Origin: an uncultured Demequina sp.
GTDB lineage: Bacteria > Actinomycetota > Actinomycetes > Actinomycetales > Demequinaceae
Assembly (NCBI GenBank): GCA_937925595.1
Contig: CALALQ010000115.1
Coordinates: 1 to 17,681 of the forward strand
Direction: 5' to 3'
Length of the DNA stretch: 17,681 nucleotides
Part shown: one piece after another, positions 6,446 through 13,659 of the stretch
How positions within the stretch are numbered: the first letter of the stretch is position 1
Layout of the letters: every line of letters begins with the position of its first letter
Made by a program: the position numbers and the translations under genes
Notes under the pieces: model-generated
What the model was told of the DNA's origin: nothing
Seen by the model: only the letters and a program-made list of their open reading frames with translations
Database searches by the model: none

Positions 6446-6904
6446 ATGTCCACGACCCTCGAAGACCGCGAGCTCGAGTACGAGCTGACCTTGGACGCTG
6501 CCAGCACCGGCCACACCGACCATGTGCAGGCCATCGCCGAGCAGGCCATCGACGCCGCGCTCGCACGATTCGAGCACGGTGAGGCCGGCGACCTGATGCT
6601 GAACGCCGCGCGTGCCGCCCTCATCGCAGCGACCGCTGCGCTTCGTGCCCTAGACGCCGAAGGCCACCTTGTCCCTGAGGGCGCATCCGTCGCCCAGATG
6701 TTCGTCGTCATGTCGGATGACGAGAAGCCGCTCACAGTCCCGATGACCGCGGAGGAGCTCGGCAAGTACATGGCCGACACCGGCCTGCCGGACACGGCCC
6801 GCGTGGATTCCATCCGCACCGTCATCACCCCGATTCCCCGTGAGGCGACCCGCCCCGCACCGCCCGTCCTGTCGGCTCTTCCCGCCGACGACTTCGACTT
6901 CTGA
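6446..6904 (+). CDS. Hypothetical protein with acidic C-terminal tail, 152 aa
   Basis: ATG with GGAG at 6437-6440. Residues about 1-75 are helical and Ala-rich; the middle (FVVMSDDEKPLTVPMTAEELGKY) is mixed. A Pro-rich linker (TRPAPPVLSALP) leads to the terminal ADDFDF. The last six residues resemble the acidic-hydrophobic tip that single-stranded DNA-binding proteins use to recruit partners, but there is no recognisable OB fold, so this is only a resemblance. First gene of a run of small unknowns. Confidence 0.7.
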   Translation: MSTTLEDRELEYELTLDAASTGHTDHVQAIAEQAIDAALARFEHGEAGDLMLNAARAALIAATAALRALDAEGHLVPEGASVAQMFVVMSDDEKPLTVPMTAEELGKYMADTGLPDTARVDSIRTVITPIPREATRPAPPVLSALPADDFDF

Positions 6905-6919
6905 CCTGAAAGCCCGCTC

Positions 6920-7258
6920 ATGCCCCAGCAGCCCACCATCACGACGACCATCGAAGGCCCCGCCAACCTCGTCCGCCACATTGAGGACCTGCAAGCCAGC
7001 CTCAGCCGCCGCAACGACGAGATCGCTCGCCTCACGGAGGAGAACGAGCGCCTCCGGCAGGGTGTCCCCGACGAGGGCGCGCTCCGCCGCGCGTACATGA
7101 AGGGCCGCGCGGAGGCGACCGCCGAGCTGCGCAAGCACTCACAGGCGTTCCGCACGGCGGCGTACGACCTCACCTATGCGCTCGACGACATCGCCCGCAC
7201 CGAGCCGTCCGAGCCGCTCACGGCTGCGGTCGCCGTGCCCGAGACGCCGGAGGCATGA
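6920..7258 (+). CDS. Hypothetical coiled-coil protein, 112 aa
   Basis: Residues about 17-50 (HIEDLQASLSRRNDEIARL and onward) show heptad Leu/Ile spacing expected of a coiled coil, with a second helical stretch rich in Arg and Ala afterwards. The C-terminus is Pro/Ala/Glu-rich and disordered-looking. It lies 15 nt after the previous gene with GAAAG as ribosome-binding site, and overlaps the next start. Function unknown. Confidence 0.7.
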   Translation: MPQQPTITTTIEGPANLVRHIEDLQASLSRRNDEIARLTEENERLRQGVPDEGALRRAYMKGRAEATAELRKHSQAFRTAAYDLTYALDDIARTEPSEPLTAAVAVPETPEA

Positions 7259-7641
7259 TGCTGACCACTCACCCGCTCTACGAAGAGGTCGCCGTCTGGC
7301 GTCAGACGCAGCAGGGCACCGTCGAGGACCTCGCCGAGCTCGACCGCATCCTCAGCCGCTACCGGCACCCGGACACGGCCGTCGCCCACATCCTCGCCCG
7401 CATCGCCGATGAGGACGTGCCTCTGAATGTCGCCGCCGACATCGACCAGATCGTCGTCGAGCAGGACGACCTCGCCGCGAAGGTCGTGTACCTGCTGGCG
7501 CCGGACACCGCCGACGACTGGGTGCCGGACCCGAGCCGTGAGTATGCGACCGAGGACGAGGCGCGCGCTGTCATCCGCGACTGGATGAACGCGCACGTTG
7601 TCCGCCGCGTCATCGTCGACACCCCCATCCACACCGCCTGA
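7258..7641 (+). CDS. Hypothetical protein, 127 aa
   Basis: Two adjacent ATGs at 7255 and 7258 are possible. I prefer 7258, as GGAGG (7249-7253) would be only one base from 7255; either way the start overlaps the previous stop. The protein is acidic and helical (VEDLAELDRILSRYRHPD, ADIDQIVVEQDDLAAKVVYL), with a C-terminal IRDWMNAHVVRRVIVDTP. No family recognised. Confidence 0.7.
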   Translation: MLTTHPLYEEVAVWRQTQQGTVEDLAELDRILSRYRHPDTAVAHILARIADEDVPLNVAADIDQIVVEQDDLAAKVVYLLAPDTADDWVPDPSREYATEDEARAVIRDWMNAHVVRRVIVDTPIHTA

Positions 7642-7653
7642 CAGGACACCCGC

Positions 7654-7890
7654 ATGACTCAGCTTCTCACCCGCCCCGCCGGCAACCGCCAGGCCGTCAA
7701 CAGCCTCCTCGAAGCCCTCGACTTCGCCGCCTCCGACCTCGGCTACGGGTACGTCGCCGAGCTTCTGGACATGGACGTGAACACGCTCCGCATGAAGCTC
7801 GACGGCGACAATGACATAACGCTCACCGAGCTGCAGCAGCTCGCGATCGCCACCTCCATCGAGTTCACCATCGAGGTGCGCGACGCGTAA
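7654..7890 (+). CDS. Small helix-turn-helix protein (Cro/XRE-like), 78 aa
   Basis: Residues about 33-70 read YVAELLDMDVNTLRMKLDG then ITLTELQQLAIATSI, the pattern of a Cro/C1-type HTH: helix 2, turn, recognition helix, then the conserved Leu-rich helix 4. The length fits a single-domain phage DNA-binding protein. It starts 12 nt after the preceding stop with CAGGAC as ribosome-binding site. It might regulate nearby units, but no operator can be tied to it. Confidence 0.65.
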   Translation: MTQLLTRPAGNRQAVNSLLEALDFAASDLGYGYVAELLDMDVNTLRMKLDGDNDITLTELQQLAIATSIEFTIEVRDA

Positions 7891-7931
7891 GCGCCCGCAT
7901 TACCCAACTGACCGACAGGAACCACTCCCCG

Positions 7932-8618
7932 ATGAATCTCATCCCTCTCGACGAGTCAGTTCTCGTCCGTGTTGTCGCATCCGCCCTGGCCGGCGACGAT
8001 TCCCACTTCATGTCAGACGAAGCCATCATCCGCCGTTCCTGGCCGATGCTGTCGTACGCCGCGCAGGGTCGCATCGCCCGCGACATCGCCGACGCTCTCG
8101 CTTCCGGCCGCGAGTTCAGGAGGGTCACGAGCACCCTCCTCAAGAAGCTGCACGAGGACATCGTCTCCGAGGCCATCGACCGCGCCAACGGTGAGGTGTT
8201 CGAGCCCGACCAGGGCTACCCGTCGCCGACTGAGCTTCGCCACCTCGCTGCGTTCCGTGGCACGGCGCGTGAGCTCATCGAGTTCGCGCAGACCTTGTGG
8301 CGCAACGGTGCTGGCTGCTCCGTGGAGGAGGTCACCGACCTCTGGGGGAAGCCGCAGTTCAAGGCGTCGTTCGTCACCGGCGGCTGGTCCGGCTGCGAGA
8401 GCGTGATGAGCGTCCTTCTCAGCACGCTCGCCGTCATGCACTACGACACGTGGGGCCGGGGCGGTCTCCACGAGTTCCTGTTCCGGCCCTCCCAGTTCGA
8501 CGGGGAGCCGATGGACTGGTCGTTCCCGTCCGCGTCCCCGGCCCAGCGGGACATCCTCGCCGAGCTCCGCGACCAGGTCGCCACCCTCGAAAGCAAGCTC
8601 GCTGAGGCAACCGCGTGA
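7932..8618 (+). CDS. Hypothetical protein, 228 aa
   Basis: ATG 7932 with CAGGAA about 10 nt upstream. The protein is mainly helical; it includes WPMLSYAAQGRIARDIADAL, a middle section FRGTARELIEFAQTLWRNG, two Cys (GAGCS and SGCES), and a C-terminal coiled-coil-like tail (ILAELRDQVATLESKLAEA). Not recognised. It overlaps the next gene by 4 nt (GTGA). Confidence 0.75.
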   Translation: MNLIPLDESVLVRVVASALAGDDSHFMSDEAIIRRSWPMLSYAAQGRIARDIADALASGREFRRVTSTLLKKLHEDIVSEAIDRANGEVFEPDQGYPSPTELRHLAAFRGTARELIEFAQTLWRNGAGCSVEEVTDLWGKPQFKASFVTGGWSGCESVMSVLLSTLAVMHYDTWGRGGLHEFLFRPSQFDGEPMDWSFPSASPAQRDILAELRDQVATLESKLAEATA

Positions 8619-9019
8619 GCCGCGGCCAGTACAACAGCCCGACACCACTGGGCACCCAGTGGGGTGCGGCCTACCTTGGCGAGCTGCTGGCGAACCCGGA
8701 ACCGGTCGAGGATCTGCTGCTGACGCTCGAGACGGACGAGCGGGACGACGTGGAGTTCCAACAGGAGCAGCTCGCGCTGGCTGCCATCGTCGTCCAGATG
8801 GCAGACCCATCCGCGCCGTACGTCGCCGCCGAGCCTGTCGCCGCGGCCCTCCGTGACGACCCGGACGCTTCCGCACTCGTCCCGGCCGCGCACGCGTGCG
8901 TGAACCGCCTGCTGAACAACCCGTACGCGCCTCTGTGGGCAGGTCACACTGACGGTGGCATCAACATCCGCCGGAAGGCCCGTTCGCTCGTCACGCGCTT
9001 GCACCGCACCATCCAGTGA
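8615..9019 (+). CDS. Hypothetical protein, 134 aa
   Basis: GTG start overlapping the previous stop. The helical, acidic N-terminal half contains YLGELLANPEPVEDLL and DDVEFQQEQLAL; the C-terminal part is basic (INIRRKARSLVTRLHRTIQ), possibly nucleic-acid contacting. Its TGA stop forms the start of the next promoter-like element. Function unknown. Confidence 0.75.
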   Translation: MSRGQYNSPTPLGTQWGAAYLGELLANPEPVEDLLLTLETDERDDVEFQQEQLALAAIVVQMADPSAPYVAAEPVAAALRDDPDASALVPAAHACVNRLLNNPYAPLWAGHTDGGINIRRKARSLVTRLHRTIQ

Positions 9020-9051
9020 CCCGCAAACCGCCGGTCCGCTGCGCATGGAGC
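9017..9051 (+). promoter_or_regulatory. Bipartite promoter-like element, copy 6
   Basis: TGACC (9017-9021, including the preceding stop codon), 18 nt, TGCGCATGGAGC (9040-9051). The next gene starts at 9079 with its own ribosome-binding site. Confidence 0.75.
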
Positions 9052-9078
9052 AGGTGACCCGCACGAGAGGACCCCGCC

Positions 9079-9564
9079 ATGACCGTCACCCCCGCCACCA
9101 TCGACCTGCACCAGTACGAGGCCGGCTCGATCTTCTCGTACGAGACTGAGGAGACGTGGTGCACTGACGGTCAGGCCGTCATCATCGACACTCCTTTCGG
9201 CGAGCGCCTGCTCGTGGACACCTACTGGTCGGACCGGGAGCATGTCCTCTCAGCTGAGCAGGCCGCGACCGCGAAGGTCATCTTCGTCCCCTCGCAGCAC
9301 CGTGAGATCGGCACGAACGACGTGTCCCGCTACCGTCACCGTGGAGATGCCGTCATTGAGATCACTCGTCAGGCGGGGTGCTACAAGCGCTTCTACGTCC
9401 CCGCGGACGCCCCGGAGCTGACCGAAGCTGACCACTACCGGGCGATGATCGCTGAGGAGCAGGAGCGCCTTCGCAACTACGAGTTGCAGGCGATGAACAC
9501 CCGCGCGTCCATCGAACGGTTCAAGGAGTACCTGTCCCGCCTGGAAGCCGAAGGCAAGGCATGA
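9079..9564 (+). CDS. Hypothetical protein, 161 aa
   Basis: ATG with GAGAGGA (9065-9071). Residues 1-115 look beta-rich (AVIIDTPFGERLLVDTYW, AVIEITRQAGCYKRFYVP), followed by a helical C-terminus (MIAEEQERLRNYELQAMN and onward) with coiled-coil character. The last codons overlap the next start as ATGA. No family recognised. Confidence 0.75.
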   Translation: MTVTPATIDLHQYEAGSIFSYETEETWCTDGQAVIIDTPFGERLLVDTYWSDREHVLSAEQAATAKVIFVPSQHREIGTNDVSRYRHRGDAVIEITRQAGCYKRFYVPADAPELTEADHYRAMIAEEQERLRNYELQAMNTRASIERFKEYLSRLEAEGKA

Positions 9565-9962
9565 CCGCGTTCGAGGGGCACGGCGTCACCATCACGCTCC
9601 GTGATGTCATCGACATGGTCGAAGCGACCGCCGAGGACTCCTGGCAGATGGATGTCGTCCGCTCCATGGACGGGCAGCGCAACTGCTTCTTCGGGCACCT
9701 GCACGCGTACGCGTCCACGCTCGCGCCCGCCGGGATGGACCCGGACAGGTTGGCCAGCGAGGTGTGGGACTGGTTCGAGGAACAGTACGCCTCGACGTAC
9801 GCCATCTATCCCATCAACGACGGGAAGTCCCCGCGCTACCCGCAGCCGACCCCACGCCAGCGCGTCCTCGGCTTCTTGAACGACCTCCGAACCGGCGGGG
9901 CGCTCCGCACCTGGGAAGGCGTGGAGGTTGAGTACCTGTTGCACTGCGGCATCTTCGAGTAG
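9561..9962 (+). CDS. Hypothetical protein, 133 aa
   Basis: Starts within the previous stop (ATGA). Contains VTITLRDVIDMVEATAEDSW, one NCFFGHLHAYA segment, an aromatic EVWDWFEEQYASTYAIYP stretch and a C-terminal YLLHCGIFE. Compact globular composition with no membrane segment. Unknown. It ends with TAG five bases before the next TGACC block. Confidence 0.75.
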   Translation: MTAFEGHGVTITLRDVIDMVEATAEDSWQMDVVRSMDGQRNCFFGHLHAYASTLAPAGMDPDRLASEVWDWFEEQYASTYAIYPINDGKSPRYPQPTPRQRVLGFLNDLRTGGALRTWEGVEVEYLLHCGIFE

Positions 9963-9967
9963 GCCTG

Positions 9968-10002
9968 TGACCTGCGAACCCGCCCTCGACTGCGCATGGA
10001 GG
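9968..10002 (+). promoter_or_regulatory. Bipartite promoter-like element, copy 7
   Basis: TGACC (9968-9972), 18 nt, TGCGCATGGAGG (9991-10002). Here the TGA is not the preceding stop codon (that gene ends with TAG at 9960-9962), so conservation of the block is not explained by stop-codon use. Confidence 0.75.
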
Positions 10003-10038
10003 AGGTGACAGCTTCCTTCCCCCGACCAAGGAGCCCTC

Positions 10039-10428
10039 GTGCCCGTCATCAACGTCACCCCGCGCGCGTCGCAGTGGACCGCCCTGTACCTGTTCGAGGG
10101 CATCACGGTCGATGCAATCCGCCAATTCGATGACCGCATCGACGTGGGTCACCGTGAGGGTTCGCAGACCGCGCTTGCCTGGATCCTCGTCCCGACCGCC
10201 GGCGGGGACACCGCCGCGCACTACGAGGAGTGGCTGGTCCGCGACGACCTCGGCGACCTGCGGGTGCTCGGTGGTGAGGACTTCCGTCGTCTGTTCGCTC
10301 CCGCTGATGCGGCCGCGGCCGCCGAGTTCCGCGATCGCCTGCCGCTGTCGGCGTCCGAGGAGGCGCAGCTGCGGCTCGTGACGAGCCTTGCGGAGAGCCT
10401 CAGGAACGGCGAGGCCCGCTCCATCTGA
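10039..10428 (+). CDS. Hypothetical protein, 129 aa
   Basis: GTG start with a strong AAGGAG at 10028-10033. The N-terminal part includes ASQWTALYLFEGITVDAI and WILVPTAGGDTAAHYEEWL; the C-terminus is helical and acidic/Ala-rich. Single-gene unit, followed by hairpins in a 230-nt non-coding stretch. No family recognised. Confidence 0.75.
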   Translation: MPVINVTPRASQWTALYLFEGITVDAIRQFDDRIDVGHREGSQTALAWILVPTAGGDTAAHYEEWLVRDDLGDLRVLGGEDFRRLFAPADAAAAAEFRDRLPLSASEEAQLRLVTSLAESLRNGEARSI

Positions 10429-10477
10429 GCGTTCCTCATCTTCGAGGGGCCTATCTCATCCGGGGCGGGGCCGTCTG

Positions 10478-10520
10478 TCCCCTTTTCGGGGGATCTTGTC
10501 CCCCTTTCGGGGGGCAAGAT
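10478..10520 (+). terminator. Tandem hairpins, probable terminator
   Basis: Strong stem: ATCTTGTCCCCC (10493-10504) with GGGGGGCAAGAT (10509-10520), 12 bp with one G-U and a 4-nt TTTC loop. Just before it TCCCC (10478-10482) pairs with GGGGA (10489-10493), so the two hairpins share a base and are near-duplicates in sequence. They follow the 10039 gene. No U-tract is seen after the stem. Confidence 0.65.
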
Positions 10521-10560
10521 GGTGGTGAAGGTTCGGGACCGCCCCGCGATATTTTCCGGG

Positions 10561-10598
10561 CCCCTACGCAACACGCCGCGGCACCCTACGCAGTGCCG
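10561..10598 (+). repeat. Short repeats in the 230-nt non-coding stretch
   Basis: CCCTACGCA occurs at 10562-10570 and again at 10584-10592, a 22-bp period. CGGCAC (10579-10584) and GTGCCG (10593-10598) are inverted repeats around the second copy. GCAACACGCCGCG (10568-10580) recurs at 14237-14249. Nothing else coding is seen between 10429 and 10658. Confidence 0.6.
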
Positions 10599-10622
10599 GT
10601 GAAATCTCTACTCACCACGAAG

Positions 10623-10660
10623 ATTAGAGGTTGATGAGAAGTTCATTAGACCTGTCTAAT
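10623..10660 (+). promoter_or_regulatory. Candidate operator/promoter of the 10659 gene
   Basis: ATTAGAC-CT-GTCTAAT (10645-10660) is a perfect 7-bp inverted repeat; an extra ATTAGA occurs 22 bp upstream at 10623. The stretch is much more AT-rich than its surroundings. TTGATG (10631-10636) and TCTAAT (10655-10660) are spaced 18 bp, as -35/-10 boxes might be. In that case transcription would begin at about the ATG at 10668 and the mRNA would be leaderless. The bipartite TGACC/TGCGCAT element is absent here. Confidence 0.5.
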
Positions 10661-11033
10661 GATTGTCATGAGCGATGTCCCCTCTTACGTCCGCAAGGTC
10701 GCAGCCCGTGTTCTCGGCCCCAAATCCCCCTCTATCGACATGATCGTCGAAGACGTCGTCGAGCAGGTCATCACAGGGCTGCGGAACAAGACGCTGCAGC
10801 TGGCGGACGTGCGTGACTTCGCCAAGCGTCAGACGCAGAAGGCGGCCACGGCCACCTTCGCTGCTGAGCGCGCTGCCCTTCTGGGCGGCGGCAGGCAGGC
10901 ATCCCCCAGCGCCTGCCGCAAGCAGGCGGCAGCAGCTCGCGCTGAGAGCGTGCGCGAGCTGCTAGCAGCCCTCACCCAGCTGCCGATGACGGTGGAGACT
11001 CGGGCACCCAAGGAGCTTCACCTGGTCGCCTGA
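10659..11033 (+). CDS. Small protein with possible sigma-factor region 2 resemblance, 124 aa
   Basis: The start is uncertain: ATG 10659 (inside the inverted repeat) or ATG 10668, which would suit a leaderless mRNA; neither has a clear ribosome-binding site. YVRKVAARVLGPKSPSIDMI then VEDVVEQVITGL resembles the start of ECF sigma region 2 (YxxxVxxxxx...DxxDxVQExFxxxxxxL), and DVRDFAKRQTQKAATATF falls where the -10-contacting helix would be, but the usual aromatics are missing. LLAALTQLP recalls the start of region 4, then the protein ends. This is a resemblance by eye, not an established match. It converges on the LuxR-type gene, with only 9 nt between the stops. Confidence 0.55.
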   Translation: MIVMSDVPSYVRKVAARVLGPKSPSIDMIVEDVVEQVITGLRNKTLQLADVRDFAKRQTQKAATATFAAERAALLGGGRQASPSACRKQAAAARAESVRELLAALTQLPMTVETRAPKELHLVA

Positions 11034-11042
11034 GCATCATAC

Positions 11043-13502
11043 TCACACGGTCGCAACCCGCCTGAGCAGCTCCGCTCGGCTGCTTACGCCCGCCTTCTTC
11101 ATAACCCTCGAACCGATGCCTTCCACCGTCCGCGGCGACAGGCCCAGCGTGTCCGCTATCTCCCCATAGCCCAGACCCGCAGCAAGATACCGGACCACTT
11201 CCTTCTCCCGCGGGGTCCACTCCGGGAAACCCCAGCCTGCGAGTGAGCGCCCGACCTGCTCGCTGGCCGCGATCGCCTTCCTCCGCGCCGCCTCAGCCCG
11301 CTGCTTCTCGCCGCGCACCGCCCACTGGTCAGCGATCACTTTCCACGAGTATGCGTAGGTGTACCTGGAGCGTTCGAGCACGCCCTCCGCGGTCTCCACC
11401 TTCCCGTCGCACACTAGGAGCACCCACTGCGCGGCGCGATTCAGCCCTTCAGCACCGAGGGTGAGCACTCGCTCCCGGACGGCTGCTGCCCGCCTCGGGG
11501 ATGGGTCTGCCGTCGCTGCCAGCAGGTACGAGAACGCCGCGGCCAGTTTGTGACCGCGAGCCCACTCTTCATCACCGCGTTTGCCGGCGATGCGCCCGGC
11601 AAGGACCCCCTTTCCTTCGGCAGCGGCGGTCACCGCGTCCTCCCACTCCTTCGACACCGCCGGGTATGGTGAGGGCACCAGTAGAGGCTTATCGTTCTGG
11701 AACACCGGGGTGAGAGCCTCACCCGCCACGAAACCGGAGATGGCTCGCGCGGTCGAGATCGCCTGAATGAGAGCTGCCTGCCGGACGGGCGCGCCGAGAT
11801 TGCGGAATTGGACGAGGATGTCCCGCACCTTCACCTGATGCGGAGCACCGAGGGTCGCAAGCCCCGCAACGTAGGCGTATTCGGCTAGCTCCTGGAGTCC
11901 GCCCCTGTCACGGGCCGCATGGAACCGCTCGCAGGCTTCCTTGACGACTCGAGCGCTGCGTCCGCCGGCGATATCCAGCAGGCTGGCTATCGCCCAGAAA
12001 TGGGCGGGGAGTGAGTCGCGGCCGCCGAGGTCGGCGACGAGGGCTTCTGCGGCGGCGAAGTCCCCCGTCATCGTCAGGCAGTACAGTCGAGCCCAGTCCG
12101 CGTTCATCTCTGTGCCAGGTAGCAGTCCCTCATCGCTTGTGGGCAGCAGCTCAAGTTCGGGGTCCTTGCCCTGCGCCATCAGCCAGATGCTCCGTTGGAC
12201 GCGGAACGCGCCGGCGATCGCCGGACGGGTGGTGGCGAGGTCTTCCAACCACGTCAGCACCCGTTCCACGTCGCCGTCGCCCCAGATGTGGCGGTGGAAG
12301 ACGAAGATGCCCCACATGGCCGACTCGAAGTCGGTGCCTTCCAGGTGCCAGGACTCGTCTTCGAGCTTGCGCATCCGGACGTCTTCGACACCCATCGCGT
12401 CCATCGCCGCCAGTAGGCGCGTGGCGGTGGCGAGGGTGGGCGCGATGGCGTGCTTGGCTTCGGCGTCGTCGAGCTCGTGGCGCTTGATCCCGAACGACGA
12501 GGTGAGCAGCTCCACGTCGGTCATGCGTGTCCCGTCCAACGGGCGGGCGAGCACCTGCTCGAGCAGCGGGCGGGTCTGTTCCATCATCAGCCACATCCGC
12601 AGTCGGGACTTCTGGCGGCGGAAGTGCTCGACGATGAGGCCGCTGCGGATCCGCACGATCCGGTCGCCGTCCCCCGCCTGTCCGAGGCCGACAAGGTCCA
12701 TGTCGGCCAGTTCGCTCAACAGCTCCTGACCGATCGAATCGACAGCGACTTCCACGAGGGGCGCCACCCCGTGCGTGTAAATCGTTTCGAGGGCTGTGCG
12801 CTGCCGGTCTGTCAGTGACGACAGCATCGCTTCGGCGATCGATGCCGCACCTTCGGTCCACAGGCTGAACCCGCGCAGGCGCGCCTGACCGTCTTCGAGG
12901 ACAAGCATCCCGTCCTCGACGGCGAAGCTCAGCAGGGCTTTCGCGACGCCGGCGTCACCGGAGCTCAGCGCCGCCAGGTTCGCCAGCGCGGCTGGCGACA
13001 ACGTCACCTCGAAAGTGACGTGCGCAAGCGCGCCGAGGGCGGCGACGTCGAGCTTGGGGATGGTGATGCCGCGGGCGGGGGTGACGCCCGGGTGGGAGAA
13101 CGGTCCCGCGGCGCGACGGTTGACGACACGGGTAGTGACGATGGGGACCTGGTGGGTGTGGTGCACGTGGGCGATCGCCGCCCACGTCTCCGCGTCCAGA
13201 TAGTCCCAGTCGTCGACGATGATGAGGCCGGGCTTCTTCCCGATCTTCTTCACGATGTTCTCGGCGACACGGAACGCGCTCGATTCGCTGAGGCCTGCCA
13301 GACCGGCGGCGGCGAGTGCGGTGTTGCGCAGCATCGGGAGGGCGGCGACCTCCACGACCTCGTACTTGAGGCTCCGGAAGTGATGGGCGACTTCGCCGGC
13401 GATGCGGCTGCGGCCGCTCATTCGACGGCCGACGATGTCGACGTTGTGCTTGGATGCGACGGCGGTGATGGCACCGATGAGTGCGATGGATGGGGTCGGC
13501 AT
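11043..13502 (-). CDS. LAL-type LuxR-family transcriptional regulator, 819 aa
   Basis: Large ATP-binding LuxR regulator architecture: an N-terminal nucleotide-binding region with G25-RRMS-G30-R31-S32 (Walker A with Lys replaced by Arg) and PGLIIVDDWDYLD (Walker B, 91-103), a long helical repeat-like middle (about 330-740), and a canonical GerE/LuxR helix-turn-helix at 761-819 (TPREKEVVRYLAAG, then GEIADTLGLSPRTVEGIGSR). Such proteins bind promoter DNA through the C-terminal HTH and are usually host regulators; one this size in a phage-like arm is unusual. ATG 13502 has GAGGA directly adjacent, too close for a standard site, so the start could differ slightly. Loss of the P-loop Lys suggests altered or absent ATP hydrolysis. 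It is not preceded by the recurrent promoter element. Confidence 0.88.
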   Translation of the reverse strand: MPTPSIALIGAITAVASKHNVDIVGRRMSGRSRIAGEVAHHFRSLKYEVVEVAALPMLRNTALAAAGLAGLSESSAFRVAENIVKKIGKKPGLIIVDDWDYLDAETWAAIAHVHHTHQVPIVTTRVVNRRAAGPFSHPGVTPARGITIPKLDVAALGALAHVTFEVTLSPAALANLAALSSGDAGVAKALLSFAVEDGMLVLEDGQARLRGFSLWTEGAASIAEAMLSSLTDRQRTALETIYTHGVAPLVEVAVDSIGQELLSELADMDLVGLGQAGDGDRIVRIRSGLIVEHFRRQKSRLRMWLMMEQTRPLLEQVLARPLDGTRMTDVELLTSSFGIKRHELDDAEAKHAIAPTLATATRLLAAMDAMGVEDVRMRKLEDESWHLEGTDFESAMWGIFVFHRHIWGDGDVERVLTWLEDLATTRPAIAGAFRVQRSIWLMAQGKDPELELLPTSDEGLLPGTEMNADWARLYCLTMTGDFAAAEALVADLGGRDSLPAHFWAIASLLDIAGGRSARVVKEACERFHAARDRGGLQELAEYAYVAGLATLGAPHQVKVRDILVQFRNLGAPVRQAALIQAISTARAISGFVAGEALTPVFQNDKPLLVPSPYPAVSKEWEDAVTAAAEGKGVLAGRIAGKRGDEEWARGHKLAAAFSYLLAATADPSPRRAAAVRERVLTLGAEGLNRAAQWVLLVCDGKVETAEGVLERSRYTYAYSWKVIADQWAVRGEKQRAEAARRKAIAASEQVGRSLAGWGFPEWTPREKEVVRYLAAGLGYGEIADTLGLSPRTVEGIGSRVMKKAGVSSRAELLRRVATV

Positions 13503-13535
13503 TCCTCTTATCGAGGCACGGCTGGGAGGGAGGGG

Positions 13536-13602
13536 CTGGGCTCAGTGACCGTGACCTCGACGCAGAGCCCAGAACATCTAACCTCATTTGGACGCGTCTA
13601 AC
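13536..13602 (-). promoter_or_regulatory. LuxR-gene upstream region: inverted repeat and TTAGA half-sites
   Basis: CTGGGCTC (13536-13543) and GAGCCCAG (13565-13572) form a perfect 8-bp inverted repeat with a 21-nt loop. Beyond it (upstream for the minus-strand gene) are ATCTAAC (13576-13582) and GTCTAAC (13596-13602), a direct repeat of 20-bp period. TTGGACG/CGTCTAA around 13588-13601 is a near-palindrome. On the minus strand these read GTTAGAC and GTTAGAT and may be promoter boxes, operator sites or both. They match the half-sites before the 10659 gene. Confidence 0.45.
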
Positions 13603-13659
13603 GAATCCGGTGGGCGCAACAGAGGTCGGGGCGCCGTTGTCCCGGCCTCGTGGTCAGTG

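Noticed and set aside
6397..6582. Frame starting at the ATGGAG of promoter copy 5
   Set aside because: It overlaps the better-supported 6446 gene in another frame, is Arg/Pro/His-rich, and other element copies have ATA at this position.
5593..7173. Long minus-strand open frame (526 codons)
   Set aside because: It runs antisense through the HAD phosphatase with intact motifs, the promoter element and the 6446 and 6920 genes; a composition-driven shadow.
5429..12376. Further GCGCAT strings at about 5429, 6682 and 12370
   Set aside because: They lie inside genes, lack the TGACC block at 17-18 nt and are followed by CCG rather than RGAG; chance occurrences.
13545..13556. GTGACCGTGACC upstream of the LuxR gene
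   Set aside because: It matches the first promoter block twice but no TGCGCAT-like block lies 18 nt away in either direction.
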